Shown here piece by piece: positions 31,124-40,923 of a stretch of 64,000 nt of DNA. This DNA comes from Betaproteobacteria bacterium (lineage in GTDB: Bacteria > Pseudomonadota > Gammaproteobacteria > Burkholderiales > SG8-41): the NCBI GenBank assembly GCA_025363435.1, contig JANYDY010000115.1, forward strand, positions 21,484-85,483, in the 5' to 3' direction. Position 1 is the first letter of the stretch. Each line of letters begins with the position of its first letter. The position numbers and the translations under genes were made by a program. The notes under the pieces are model-generated. The model was not told the origin of the DNA. It was given only the letters and a program-made list of their open reading frames with translations, and did not search any database.

Positions 31124-34100
31124 CGTTTGCTCTTTACGGGTTCGGGTGGCGCAGCCAGTTCGGCGAACAGTTGCTTCACGCGTTCGACGCGTTCGGCCAC
31201 TTCATGCAGATCGGCTTCGACGCGCAGTTTATCCTGCCCGGCCAGCTTGTATCGTTTATTGCGATGGATCATTTGCATGACGCGTGCAGCGTCGATTGGC
31301 GGGTTCGGGATGAATTGCAGCTGTATGGACGATTCCGAGGCGTCGATACGCGCAATGCCGAGGGGTTTGCCGAGCAGCCGCAGGCGGTGGCTTTCGAGCA
31401 GTGTTCTGGCGTGTTCGGGCAGAAGGCCGAAGCGGTCGATCAGTTCTTCGTGCATACGATCGAGGTCGTCGGGGTTTTCGCAGTTGGCGAGCCGCTTGTA
31501 GAGCACCAGCCGCTCGTGCACGTCGTTGCAGTAGGCATCGGGCAACAGCGCCGGCGCATGCAGATTGATTTCGGTGGTCACCCCCAGGGGGGCGGCGAGG
31601 TCTGGCTCTTTGCCGAGCTTTAACGATTTGACCGCGGTGTCGAGCATGCTGCAATAGAGATTGAAGCCGACTTCCTGCATTTCGCCGGCCTGCGAATCGC
31701 CGAGCACTTCACCGGCGCCGCGGATTTCAAGGTCGTGCATGGCGAGGAAAAAGCCCGAACCGAGCTCTTCCATCAACTGAATCGCTTCCAGCCGCTTCTT
31801 TGCTTGTGAAGTGATTTCACCTTCGTCGGGCAAGAGCAAATAGGCATAGGCCTGGTGATGTGAGCGGCCGACGCGACCGCGCAACTGGTGCAGCTGTGCC
31901 AAACCGAACTTGTCGGCGCGATTGATAATGATGGTGTTGGCGGTCGGCACGTCGATGCCGGTTTCGATGATGGTAGTGCAGAGCAGAACATTGAAACGCT
32001 GCTGGTAGAAATCGCGCATCACCATTTCGAGTTCGCGCTCGCGCATCTGGCCATGTGCGATGCGGATGCGCGCCTCCGGCAAGAGGCGGACGAGGTTTTC
32101 CTCGGTCTGCCGCATCGTGTCGACGTCGTTGTGCAGAAAATAAATCTGCCCGCCGCGTTTGAGTTCGCGCAAGGCCGCTTCGCGGATCAGGCCTTTGCTG
32201 CTGCGCGACACGAATGTCTTAATGGCGAGCCGGCGCTGCGGCGCCGTCGCAATCACCGAAAAATCGCGCAGGCCTTCGAGCGCCATGCCGAGCGTGCGCG
32301 GAATCGGCGTGGCCGTCAGTGTTAGCACATCGACCTCGGCGCGTAAGGCTTTCAGGCGCTCTTTCTGGCGCACGCCGAAGCGGTGTTCCTCGTCGATGAT
32401 GACGAGGCCCAACTGACGGAATTTGATATCGCTTTGCAATAGCTTGTGCGTGCCGATGACGATATCGACCTTGCCTTCGCCGAGTGCGACCAGCGTCTCA
32501 TTGACCTCTTTCTGCGAACGAAAGCGCGACAGTTCGCCGATTTTGACCGGCCAGTCGGCGAAGCGGTCGGAGAAGGTGTTGAAGTGCTGTTCGGCCAGCA
32601 GGGTGGTCGGCACCAGCACCGCGACCTGTTTGCCTTCGTTGATGGCGACGAAGGCGGCGCGTAGCGCCACTTCGGTTTTGCCGAAACCGACGTCGCCGCA
32701 GATCAGGCGATCCATCGGTTTGCCCTGCTGCATGTCGTTTAGTGTCGCGTTGATGGCGGCGCGCTGATCCGGCGTTTCCTCGAAAGGAAAGGCTTCGCAG
32801 AAGGCGTCGTAGTCGTGTTGCACTAGATTGAAGGCATGGCCTTCGCGCGAAGCGCGTTGTGCATAGAGATTCAGCAACTCGGCGGCGGTGTCGCGCACGC
32901 GCGCGGCAGCTTTTTTCTTGGCTTTTTCCCACTGGCCGCTGCCGAGATCGTGCAGGGGTGCGGTTTCGGCCGGGCCACCGCTATAGCGACTGATCAGATG
33001 CAGTTGCGATACCGGCACATAGAGTTTGTCGCCGCGCGTATATTCGAGTGCAAGGAATTCAGTTTCGCCATCGCCGAAATCGAGGTTTTCAAGACCGAGG
33101 TAACGGCCAATACCGTGGCTTTCGTGCACCACCGGGTCGCCGACCTTGACCTCCGAGAGGTCGCGCAGCATGCCTTCGGCAGTAGTCTTGCGCGCTTCGC
33201 GTTCGCGCTTGGCGCGCACCTGCGAGGCGTAGAGTTCGTTTTCGGTGACGACGGCGAAACCGCGGGTATGAATAAAGCCGGTGGCGCAGGGCGCAACACC
33301 GATCATCAGTGCTTGCGTACTTTTTACGAACTCATCGAAACTCGCGCACGGCAGCGGCTTCAGGCCGTACTGGGCGAAATATTCGAGCATGGTCTCGCGG
33401 CGCCCGGCGGACTCGGCCAGCAGTAGTGTGCGGCCGCTGTAGCCATTGAGAAACGTTTTGAGTTGCGCGAGCGGATCGTTCGCTCTTCGATCAACAGCCA
33501 AATTTGGCAGGGCTGTGGTCTCACCCCCATCCCCGCCTTTCCCCTTCGAGGGGGAAGGCGTTTCCTTTGGCATATTGAGCGCGCGCGCGTCATTCCCTCC
33601 CCCTTGAGGGGGGAGGGCCAGGGTGGGGGTGGCAGCCGTCGAAATTTCAATGCGGGCAAAAGATTTGATTGCACCGAAGAAAGCATCGGCGGCAAGAAAC
33701 AGTTCGCGCGGCGCCAGCACCGGCTCGGCGCGGTTGCCGCCGAAGAGTTCGTAACGCGCCTGCGTATCCAGCCAGAACTGTTCAATTGCCGGCGCGACGT
33801 CACCGTGCAGGATGATCGTCGTGTTCTCCGGCAGATAGTCGGTCAGGATTGCGGTGTTCTCGAAGAACAGCGGCAGGAAGTATTCGATGCCGGCGGGTGC
33901 GATGCCGTTGCTGACGTCTTTGTAGAGCCTGGAGCGCGATGCGTCGCCGTCGATGCGCGCGCGGAAGTTGCGGCGGAACATGGTCTGGCCGTCTTCGTCG
34001 AGCGGAAACTCGCGTGCCGGCAGCAGGCGCACTTCCGGCACCTTGTAAATGCTGCGCTGGGTGTCGACGTCGAAGCTGCGGATCGATTCGATCTGGTCGT

Positions 34101-34665
34101 CGAAGAGATCGATGCGGTAAGGCAGTGCGCTGCCCATCGGGAATAGATCGATGATGCCGCCGCGGAAACTGTATTCGCCGGGCGTGAGCACCTGCTTGAC
34201 GTGGCTGTAGCCGGCGATGGTCAATTGCTTGCGCAGTTCGTCGCCGGCGAGTTTTTCGCCCTGTTTGAAAAAGAAAGTGCGCGCGGCGAGATATTCGTTC
34301 GGCATCAAGCGATAAAGTGCAGTGGTGACCGGCACGATCGCGACGTCGAAGGTCTGCTGCGTGATTTGGTACAGCGTGGCGAGGCGCTCGGAGACCAGAT
34401 CCTGATGTGGCGAGAAATGATCGTAGGGCAGGGTTTCCCAGTCCGGCAGCAGATGCACTTTCAGTGCCGGATTGAAGAAGGGAATCTCTTCGAGCAGCCG
34501 TTGCGCGTCGGCGGCGGTGCCGGTAATCACGGCGAGCGGGCGCACCCTACCCGCCAGTTCGGCGATCGCGAGCGCGTCGGCCGAGCCGTGGAGCGGGCCC
34601 GCGCTGCCCTTGTGGCCGCGCGGCAATGCTTCCATCAACATTCTGTATGCTGCAGGTTGTTTCAA
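31120..34665 (-). CDS. mfd: Transcription-repair coupling factor
   Basis: 1181 aa; DPVVHESHGIGRYLGLENLD; CGDVGFGKTEVALRAAFVA; DEEHRFGVRQKERLKALRAEVDVLTLTATPIPRTL. Confidence 0.98.
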   Translation of the reverse strand: MKQPAAYRMLMEALPRGHKGSAGPLHGSADALAIAELAGRVRPLAVITGTAADAQRLLEEIPFFNPALKVHLLPDWETLPYDHFSPHQDLVSERLATLYQITQQTFDVAIVPVTTALYRLMPNEYLAARTFFFKQGEKLAGDELRKQLTIAGYSHVKQVLTPGEYSFRGGIIDLFPMGSALPYRIDLFDDQIESIRSFDVDTQRSIYKVPEVRLLPAREFPLDEDGQTMFRRNFRARIDGDASRSRLYKDVSNGIAPAGIEYFLPLFFENTAILTDYLPENTTIILHGDVAPAIEQFWLDTQARYELFGGNRAEPVLAPRELFLAADAFFGAIKSFARIEISTAATPTLALPPQGGGNDARALNMPKETPSPSKGKGGDGGETTALPNLAVDRRANDPLAQLKTFLNGYSGRTLLLAESAGRRETMLEYFAQYGLKPLPCASFDEFVKSTQALMIGVAPCATGFIHTRGFAVVTENELYASQVRAKREREARKTTAEGMLRDLSEVKVGDPVVHESHGIGRYLGLENLDFGDGETEFLALEYTRGDKLYVPVSQLHLISRYSGGPAETAPLHDLGSGQWEKAKKKAAARVRDTAAELLNLYAQRASREGHAFNLVQHDYDAFCEAFPFEETPDQRAAINATLNDMQQGKPMDRLICGDVGFGKTEVALRAAFVAINEGKQVAVLVPTTLLAEQHFNTFSDRFADWPVKIGELSRFRSQKEVNETLVALGEGKVDIVIGTHKLLQSDIKFRQLGLVIIDEEHRFGVRQKERLKALRAEVDVLTLTATPIPRTLGMALEGLRDFSVIATAPQRRLAIKTFVSRSSKGLIREAALRELKRGGQIYFLHNDVDTMRQTEENLVRLLPEARIRIAHGQMRERELEMVMRDFYQQRFNVLLCTTIIETGIDVPTANTIIINRADKFGLAQLHQLRGRVGRSHHQAYAYLLLPDEGEITSQAKKRLEAIQLMEELGSGFFLAMHDLEIRGAGEVLGDSQAGEMQEVGFNLYCSMLDTAVKSLKLGKEPDLAAPLGVTTEINLHAPALLPDAYCNDVHERLVLYKRLANCENPDDLDRMHEELIDRFGLLPEHARTLLESHRLRLLGKPLGIARIDASESSIQLQFIPNPPIDAARVMQMIHRNKRYKLAGQDKLRVEADLHEVAERVERVKQLFAELAAPPEPVKSKR
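33521..33632. repeat. REPIN-like pair of inverted palindromic repeats inserted inside mfd
   Basis: Left arm TCACCCCCATCCCCGCCTTTCCCCTTCGAGGGGGAAGGCG (33521-33560) aligns with the reverse complement of right arm CATTCCCTCCCCCTTGAGGGGGGAGGGCCAGGGTGGGGGTGG (33591-33632); each arm also forms its own hairpin. Confidence 0.75.
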
Positions 34666-34701
34666 AAAAGGCGCAATTATACCGGCGTTTGCGTCAGGTA
34701 T

Positions 34702-35775
34702 TTACCGGTGCCGGTTGATTGCGATCGGGATACGCTGGCGCCCGAACTGTCCGTTGAATAGTGCAAACGCGCCGGCAATCGTCGTTGCGCAGTGCGGGCA
34801 TTTCGCTTCCGGCGTGACTTCATGTGATTCGATCCGGTGCCAGTCGCGCACGATCAGCGCGGCGCGGCATTGCGGACAGAACGTCGTGCCGCCTTCAGTG
34901 TCGTGCACGTTGCCGGTGTAGACGTAATGCAGGCCGGCATCGAGCGCGATTTTTCTCGAGCGCGTCAATGTTGCCGGCGGCGTCGGCGGCAGGTCGTTCA
35001 TTTTGTAGTCGGGATGAAAGGCGGTGAAATGCAGCGGCACGTCGGGGCCGAGTTCTTTCATGATCCACGCGCTCATCGCGGCGATTTCTTCGGGCGAGTC
35101 GTTTTTACCTGGAATCAGCAGCGTGGTGATTTCGAACCACACCTTCGTCTCGTGTTTGAGATAGACCAGCGTGTCGAGCACCGGCTGCAAATGCGCGCCG
35201 CAGAGCTTGAAATAGAACTCGTCGGTGAACGCTTTCAGATCGACGTTGGCGGCGTCGATTTTCGAATAGAAGTCGCGGCGCGGTGCGTCGTGCATGTAGC
35301 CGGCGGTGACCGCGACCGTTTTCACGCCGCGCGCGTGGCAGGCGTCGGCGACGTCCATTGCGTATTCAGCGAAAATTACCGGGTCGTTGTAGGTGAAGGC
35401 GACGCTCTTGCAACCACCGTCGACCGCCGCCTGCGCGATCGCCTCGGGCGAAGCCTGGTCAGCGAGCCGGTCCATGTCTTTTGATTTGCTGATGTCCCAG
35501 TTCTGGCAGAACTTGCAGGCGAGGTTGCAGCCGGCGGTGCCGAACGACAGCACGCTGGAACCGGGATAAAAATGATTCAGCGGTTTTTTTTCGATCGGGT
35601 CGATGCAGAAACCCGACGAGCGGCCGTAGGTGGTCAGCATCATCCAGTCGCCCACGCGCTCGCGCACGAAGCAGGCGCCGCGCTGGCCGTCGTGCAATTT
35701 GCAGTCGCGCGGACAGAGGTCGCATTGCATGCGGCCGTCGGCGAGCAGATGCCACCAGCGTCCGGCGTAACTCAT
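34702..35775 (-). CDS. amrS: AmmeMemoRadiSam system radical SAM enzyme
   Basis: MQCDLCPRDCKLHDGQRGACFVRE; GTAGCNLACKFCQNWDISKSK CxxxCxxC; AFTYNDPVIFAEYAMDVA. Confidence 0.93.
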   Translation of the reverse strand: MSYAGRWWHLLADGRMQCDLCPRDCKLHDGQRGACFVRERVGDWMMLTTYGRSSGFCIDPIEKKPLNHFYPGSSVLSFGTAGCNLACKFCQNWDISKSKDMDRLADQASPEAIAQAAVDGGCKSVAFTYNDPVIFAEYAMDVADACHARGVKTVAVTAGYMHDAPRRDFYSKIDAANVDLKAFTDEFYFKLCGAHLQPVLDTLVYLKHETKVWFEITTLLIPGKNDSPEEIAAMSAWIMKELGPDVPLHFTAFHPDYKMNDLPPTPPATLTRSRKIALDAGLHYVYTGNVHDTEGGTTFCPQCRAALIVRDWHRIESHEVTPEAKCPHCATTIAGAFALFNGQFGRQRIPIAINRHR

Positions 35776-35779
35776 GGCA

Positions 35780-36382
35780 TTAGTCGTCTTCGCGAAACTT
35801 GCTGACGGTGTAACGCGAGAGTTTGACCGCAGGGTCCCAGAAATCAGGCGGCAGGCCGCCTTTGTACTTGAGATTGCCCATGAAGACGCTGGCGTCGGCA
35901 AACTCTTCCCACACTTGCGGCAGGAAGGTGCTGCGGTGATGGCCGTACTCGAAAATCACGCCGTCGATGCCGGGGCGTAGTTGTGCCAGCGCGTCGGCTT
36001 CGTCGCGCCATTGCATCAGCGCCACTGCTGAGAGCACGGAAACTTCGACTTTTATGCCGGAAAATTCCTCCGCGGTCAGTGCTTTAAAACGCGGGTCACG
36101 GAATGCTGCAGCGAGCGCATTGGCGCGTACGTCCTCGCCCAGCGCGCGATGCGCTTCCAGCGTGCCGATGCAGCCGCGCAGCTTGCCGGCCAGCGTCAGC
36201 GTGACGAAGCAAGCGCCGGTCGCCTGCAGCCGCGCGGCATCAGTTGCAGGTGTGGTCGCCAGTTTTAGCTGCGATGCGATGGCGTTACGTGCCATTGCTA
36301 GAAGCACTTTTCCGGCATCGGCCGGCAATATATCCGCGCTTTGCATTTGCGCCATCGCCAGCGCGCCGATATCAGTGGACAT
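35780..36382 (-). CDS. amrA: AmmeMemoRadiSam system protein A (AMMECR1-like)
   Basis: ACFVTLTLAGKLRGCIGTLEAHRALGEDVRANALAAAFRDPRFKALT. Confidence 0.93.
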   Translation of the reverse strand: MSTDIGALAMAQMQSADILPADAGKVLLAMARNAIASQLKLATTPATDAARLQATGACFVTLTLAGKLRGCIGTLEAHRALGEDVRANALAAAFRDPRFKALTAEEFSGIKVEVSVLSAVALMQWRDEADALAQLRPGIDGVIFEYGHHRSTFLPQVWEEFADASVFMGNLKYKGGLPPDFWDPAVKLSRYTVSKFREDD

Positions 36383-37193
36383 GTTGCTCCTTGTTATCTT
36401 CAGAGCAGAATACAAAGGCGCCGTAGCCGACAACACGCTGACGGTCGCCGGCAGTGTCGCCTGAATTGCGCAGATCGATCAGGTCCGGGGTCAGGTGGTG
36501 ACGGCGCGCGGCGAGGGCGAGCCCGTTGACCGGCGTGCCACCGCAGGCCTGAGTGTGCGTAACGTCGCTGCGCATGTCGAGTATGGCCTGCGCGGTAGCA
36601 CGGTCGAGCGCTTGCGCTTCAGCGTAATTCAGATAGTGCGACAGATCAGAGCTGACCACGATCAGCGTCTCTGCACCGCCCCATAGCGTATCGATGACCT
36701 GCGCAACTTCTTCGGCACTGGCGTCGCCCACCGCCAGCGGTACCACGGTAAAGTCGGCGAGTGCCGATTGCAGAAAGGGCAGATGCACTTCGAGAGAATG
36801 TTCTTCAGCGTGGGCGGCACCGTTAACGCACACCTGCGGCAGCAACGACAACGCGGCATGTGCCTTGGCATCCACCATAAGGTTGCCGAGCGGCGTTGCC
36901 AGCATGCTTGCGGCCGGCAGTGCGAGTCCGCGTATGGCGACGCGATGCACCGGCCCCAGCAGCACGACGCGTTTGATGCGGTCGCGCGCGGGCGCCAGTC
37001 GTGCATAAGCTGCTGCGGCGACAGGGCCCGAATAAATATAGCCGGCGTGCGGCGCAATGATGGCCTTGGGCACCGGTTTGGCGCGCGCGGCGGGTTCGGC
37101 AGCGGCCAGCATCGCTTCAACCTCGCGGCGCAGTTCGGCGGCGGCGGACGGATAAAAAAGTCCGGCGACTGTGGGCGGGCGGACGTTGATCAT
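36372..37193 (-). CDS. amrB: AmmeMemoRadiSam system protein B (MEMO1-like)
   Basis: RPPTVAGLFYPSAAAELRREVEAML; IIAPHAGYIYSGPVAAAAYARL; VVSSDLSHYLNYAEAQALD. Confidence 0.93.
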   Translation of the reverse strand: MINVRPPTVAGLFYPSAAAELRREVEAMLAAAEPAARAKPVPKAIIAPHAGYIYSGPVAAAAYARLAPARDRIKRVVLLGPVHRVAIRGLALPAASMLATPLGNLMVDAKAHAALSLLPQVCVNGAAHAEEHSLEVHLPFLQSALADFTVVPLAVGDASAEEVAQVIDTLWGGAETLIVVSSDLSHYLNYAEAQALDRATAQAILDMRSDVTHTQACGGTPVNGLALAARRHHLTPDLIDLRNSGDTAGDRQRVVGYGAFVFCSEDNKEQHVH

Positions 37194-37346
37194 GGAATGC
37201 TCCTCGCGGTTTATGCGGGACGTCGCGCGTAATATCAATTGCGGCGCACAGGATGGTGATTATAGTCCCGCCCGAGACGCGTCAACATGGCGCCGGTGCG
37301 CATAACAACTGCTGGTACAATCGTGCGGGTTACCCTTTTATTTCTT

Positions 37347-38045
37347 ATGCCAAAATTTTTCGCTCTCGTTCCGGCCGCCGGCAGCGGTGCGCGCATGGCT
37401 GCCGCCCGGCCCAAGCAATACCTGACGCTGGCCGGCAAACCGCTGCTCTATCACACGCTGAAACAACTCTGCGCCGGCGCCGATATCGAACGCGTGTTCG
37501 TGGTGCTCGCCGCGGGCGACGATTTTTATGCGCAGCAGGACTGGCAACCGTTTGCCGGCAAACTCGAACCGCTGTATTGCGGCGGCGCAACCCGCGCAGC
37601 GAGCGTATTCAACGGCCTCCTGGCGGTGCGTGATCTGGTCGCAGCCGACGACTGGGTGCTGGTGCACGATGCGGTCAGACCCTGCCTGCCCGCTGCCGCG
37701 CTTGAGCGCTTGATTACAACACTGCGTGACGATGCGGCAGGCGGTCTGCTCGCCCTGCCGGTGGTGGATACGATCAAGCGCGCCGATGGCGAGGGCCGGG
37801 TCGCACAAACAGAATCGCGCGATGCGCTGTGGCAGGCGCAGACGCCGCAGATGTTTCGTTATCGCGTGCTGCTCGAAGCGCTGCGCGCAATCGACCCCGT
37901 AGCGGCAACCGACGAAGCAAGTGCGATCGAACGCATGGGTATGCGGCCGCGGCTGGTGATGGGGGACACGCGCAACCTCAAGGTCACGTATCCTCACGAC
38001 CTTGAACTCGCTGCACTCATTCTGAAAAGCATGGAGAACGTATGA
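37347..38045 (+). CDS. ispD: 2-C-methyl-D-erythritol 4-phosphate cytidylyltransferase
   Basis: [45 protein letters not shown]. Confidence 0.96.
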   Translation: MPKFFALVPAAGSGARMAAARPKQYLTLAGKPLLYHTLKQLCAGADIERVFVVLAAGDDFYAQQDWQPFAGKLEPLYCGGATRAASVFNGLLAVRDLVAADDWVLVHDAVRPCLPAAALERLITTLRDDAAGGLLALPVVDTIKRADGEGRVAQTESRDALWQAQTPQMFRYRVLLEALRAIDPVAATDEASAIERMGMRPRLVMGDTRNLKVTYPHDLELAALILKSMENV

Positions 38046-38533
38046 GAATCGGTCAGGGCTTTGACGCGCATGCACTGGTTGACGGCCGCCGCCTCGTCAT
38101 CGGCGGCGTGACTATTCCGCATCCGCGCGGTCTCGACGGGCATTCCGACGCCGACGTGCTGTTGCATGCGATTTGCGACGCCTTGATCGGTGCTGCCGCG
38201 CTCGGCGATATCGGTCGCCATTTTCCCGACAGCGATCCGCAATACAAAGGCGTCGATAGTCGCAAGCTGCTGCGCGCAACGGCGGCGCTGCTGGCCAAAC
38301 ATGGCTGGAGTCTGCTCAATCTTGACGCCACCATCATCGCGCAGGAGCCGCGCATGGCGCCGCATGTGCCGGCAATGATCACCAACATCGCTGTCGATCT
38401 CGGTGTGCCGGAAGGCAGCATCAGCGTCAAGGCGAAGACCACCGAGAAACTCGGTTTCACCGGCCGCGGCGAAGGCATTGCCGCCGAAGCGATTGCCTTG
38501 ATCGCACCGCTGGCGGCGGGCGTTCCCGGGTAA
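38042..38533 (+). CDS. ispF: 2-C-methyl-D-erythritol 2,4-cyclodiphosphate synthase
   Basis: [83 protein letters not shown]. Confidence 0.97.
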   Translation: MRIGQGFDAHALVDGRRLVIGGVTIPHPRGLDGHSDADVLLHAICDALIGAAALGDIGRHFPDSDPQYKGVDSRKLLRATAALLAKHGWSLLNLDATIIAQEPRMAPHVPAMITNIAVDLGVPEGSISVKAKTTEKLGFTGRGEGIAAEAIALIAPLAAGVPG

Positions 38534-38543
38534 GCGGCTGACC

Positions 38544-38972
38544 CTATTTGACCGCGGCCGGTGGCGCGGCCTTCGGCGCTTCTTTTTTTGCAGGCGCCGC
38601 CGGCGGTTTCGGTGCAACGGTGGTTTCGCGGAATTGTTCGATCAGGCGAAAGGCGCCGCCGATCACACTCGAATTCGGATTGTCGTGGCAGTACGCGTCG
38701 AGGTAGGCGTAGAGTTGATCGCCGACAGGCAGCGTGCCGGTCGGCACCTGCCGCGCCGGATTGGCGTAGTTGTAGCCGGAGACGAAGCCGAGGATCCAGA
38801 ATTCGTATTGCTGGCGGATTGCCCGGTTATTTGCGTATTTTCCCCAGGTTGCGCATGAAGCATTATCGAACGGAAAAAAAATATTGATTTGCTGCTCGGC
38901 AGCAAGCGCCGGCGCAGTGATCGCCGCGGTCAGCGCCGCAGTTAGCGCGGCGCGCATCAGAAATTTACGCAT
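38544..38972 (-). CDS. Secreted hypothetical protein, possibly HdeA/HdeB-like
   Basis: Signal peptide ending APALAA; one Cys pair (SCATWGKY... AYCHDNP) and Pro/Ala/Lys tail. Confidence 0.55.
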   Translation of the reverse strand: MRKFLMRAALTAALTAAITAPALAAEQQINIFFPFDNASCATWGKYANNRAIRQQYEFWILGFVSGYNYANPARQVPTGTLPVGDQLYAYLDAYCHDNPNSSVIGGAFRLIEQFRETTVAPKPPAAPAKKEAPKAAPPAAVK

Positions 38973-39023
38973 ATTGTTCCCGGTGCAAATGCATCAATGC
39001 GCGCATGCTAGCAGGTTTGTATA

Positions 39024-39542
39024 ATGCGTGACGAGGCGCTTGCCGCCATCAGAGGGATGCCAAACCCCATGGACTACGTTGCCGTTTTTAACCGCAGCCG
39101 CAGTGAACAGAGCGGGCAGGGTGACGATCTTCAATTGCCGCACTGGAGCGAGGAGAACTGGCGCACGCTGTTTGCAGTGACCAGCACGCGCAGCTTCAAG
39201 GCCAGCGAAGTGGTGATTCAGCGCGGGGTCGCAGATCGCGCGCTGTATTTTGTTGCTGCCGGCTCGCTCGAAGTCGGCGTTACCTATATGGACGGCGTGA
39301 GCATCAGCCCGATTGCCAAAATCAGCGCCGGCAGCGTGATCGGCGAGCAGTCGTTTTTTGACGGTCAACCGCGCTCGGCAAATGTATGGGCGGTGACCGC
39401 AGGCGAATTGCTGTGCCTGACCGCTGATCAGTTCCAGACGTTGTCGGACAAGGAACCTGGGTTGGCGCGCGATTTGTTGTTTGCGCTGGGGCGTGTCTTG
39501 TCGTTGCGCCTGCGCAATACGACGGTTCGCATCCGGCGCTAG
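39024..39542 (+). CDS. Cyclic nucleotide-binding domain protein
   Basis: ASEVVIQRGVADRALYFVAAGSLEVGV...KISAGSVIGEQSFFDGQPRSANVWAVTAGELLCLT cNMP-binding fold, no HTH. Confidence 0.8.
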   Translation: MRDEALAAIRGMPNPMDYVAVFNRSRSEQSGQGDDLQLPHWSEENWRTLFAVTSTRSFKASEVVIQRGVADRALYFVAAGSLEVGVTYMDGVSISPIAKISAGSVIGEQSFFDGQPRSANVWAVTAGELLCLTADQFQTLSDKEPGLARDLLFALGRVLSLRLRNTTVRIRR

Positions 39543-39549
39543 CTGCACA

Positions 39550-40923
39550 TTACAGAGCGGGCAGTTCAACCCGCGCTTCGAGCCCGCCGCCATCGCGCGC
39601 CAGCAGCTGCACGCTACCGTGGTGCAAGCGGGCGATTCTGTCGACAATCGCCAGCCCCAGACCGGAACCGCTGGTGCTGCGCGCCGTATTCAGGCGCGTG
39701 AACGGCTGCAGCATGCGTTCGGCGTCAGCGGCGGGAATGCCGGGGCCGCGGTCGAGCACCGACAGGCGCACGCGATTGTCGTGCAACGACGTTTCGATTT
39801 CGACCGCCGCGCTGCCGTGGCGCAGGGCATTGTCAATCAGATTGGTGAGCAGCCGCTGCATGGCGAGCGGTTTGAGCTGCAGCCGCGACACTTTGCCGCT
39901 GCGCGCGGTGATGGCGACGCCCTGACGCCGGTAGCGCTCGGCAATCGTATTGACGATTTCATCGAGATTGCATTCAGTGGCGGCGCTTTGTTCGCCACTG
40001 ACGCGCGCGAAATCGAGAAACTGGTTGATCACGGCGTCGATATCGGCAATGTCCTGCACCATGCCTTCCATCAGCGACGGATCGGTTTTGTCGCCAATCA
40101 TTTCAAGGCCGAGACGGATGCGTGCCAGCGGTGTGCGTAAATCATGTGATACGCCGGCAAGCAGCAGCGCGCGGTCTTCGTCGAGGCGCTTGAGGTCGGT
40201 CGACATCTGATTGAAGGCGTGCGACAGCGTGCGGATTTCGCTCGGCCCGCTTTCGTCAACCGGTGCCGGCGTCTGTCCGCGGCCGATCGCCGCCGCCGCG
40301 CGCGTCAACTCGCGCAGCGCGCGGCCGATGCGGGTAACGATCAGAAACGCGCCGATGACAGACAGCAGTAAAACCAGCAGGCCCCAGCCGATCCAGCGCA
40401 GTTGTTCGGTACGCTCGACGCGCTCGCGCGGCATGCTGACCCAATAATCGACATTGTCGATGGCAAAATTGACCCACACATTTCCGGCCGCGCCGGTTGA
40501 TTGCAGCAGCCGGGTGTCGCTGCCGAGGCGCCGCTGCAGCTCGGCAATAAGCAGGCGCACGAACGGCCGGTCAACCAGTGGTTCTACCGCTTCGTTCGGT
40601 GCGCCGGCGTGAACCTGGATGCCCTCCTGCTCGGACAGATCGCGCAGCAGATCGAAGCGCTTGTCGGGATTGGCGGTGATCAGTGCTGAGCGCGTCAGAT
40701 TGACGATGCTGGTGATTTGCTGCGCCACCTGCACGGCGCGCGGTTCGCGTTCGGAGACGCGAAAAATTTGCAGCCACGCGAAGTTGCCGGCCACCAGCAG
40801 CAATGCGAGCAGCAGCATGGCGCGCCACAGCAAGCTTTGCGGAAAAATTTTCAATGCGGAAGTGCGGCCGGCGACGGTGGCTATTTCGTGCCGTCGGGCA
40901 CGAACACGTAACCGAACCCCCAC
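39550..40923 (-). CDS. envZ: EnvZ-type sensor histidine kinase (start approximate)
   Basis: LLAGVSHDLRTPLARIRLGLEMI H-box; HAMP region; GSGLGLAIVDRIARLHHGSV. Confidence 0.92.
   Translation of the reverse strand: MGVRLRVRARRHEIATVAGRTSALKIFPQSLLWRAMLLLALLLVAGNFAWLQIFRVSEREPRAVQVAQQITSIVNLTRSALITANPDKRFDLLRDLSEQEGIQVHAGAPNEAVEPLVDRPFVRLLIAELQRRLGSDTRLLQSTGAAGNVWVNFAIDNVDYWVSMPRERVERTEQLRWIGWGLLVLLLSVIGAFLIVTRIGRALRELTRAAAAIGRGQTPAPVDESGPSEIRTLSHAFNQMSTDLKRLDEDRALLLAGVSHDLRTPLARIRLGLEMIGDKTDPSLMEGMVQDIADIDAVINQFLDFARVSGEQSAATECNLDEIVNTIAERYRRQGVAITARSGKVSRLQLKPLAMQRLLTNLIDNALRHGSAAVEIETSLHDNRVRLSVLDRGPGIPAADAERMLQPFTRLNTARSTSGSGLGLAIVDRIARLHHGSVQLLARDGGGLEARVELPAL

Noticed and set aside
33463-34146. 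227-aa plus-strand ORF containing LTPIPAFPLRGGR and SPLRGEGQGGGG
   Set aside because: Antisense to mfd. These peptides are the translation signature of the palindromic repeat pair, not a gene; retained only as the repeat finding.
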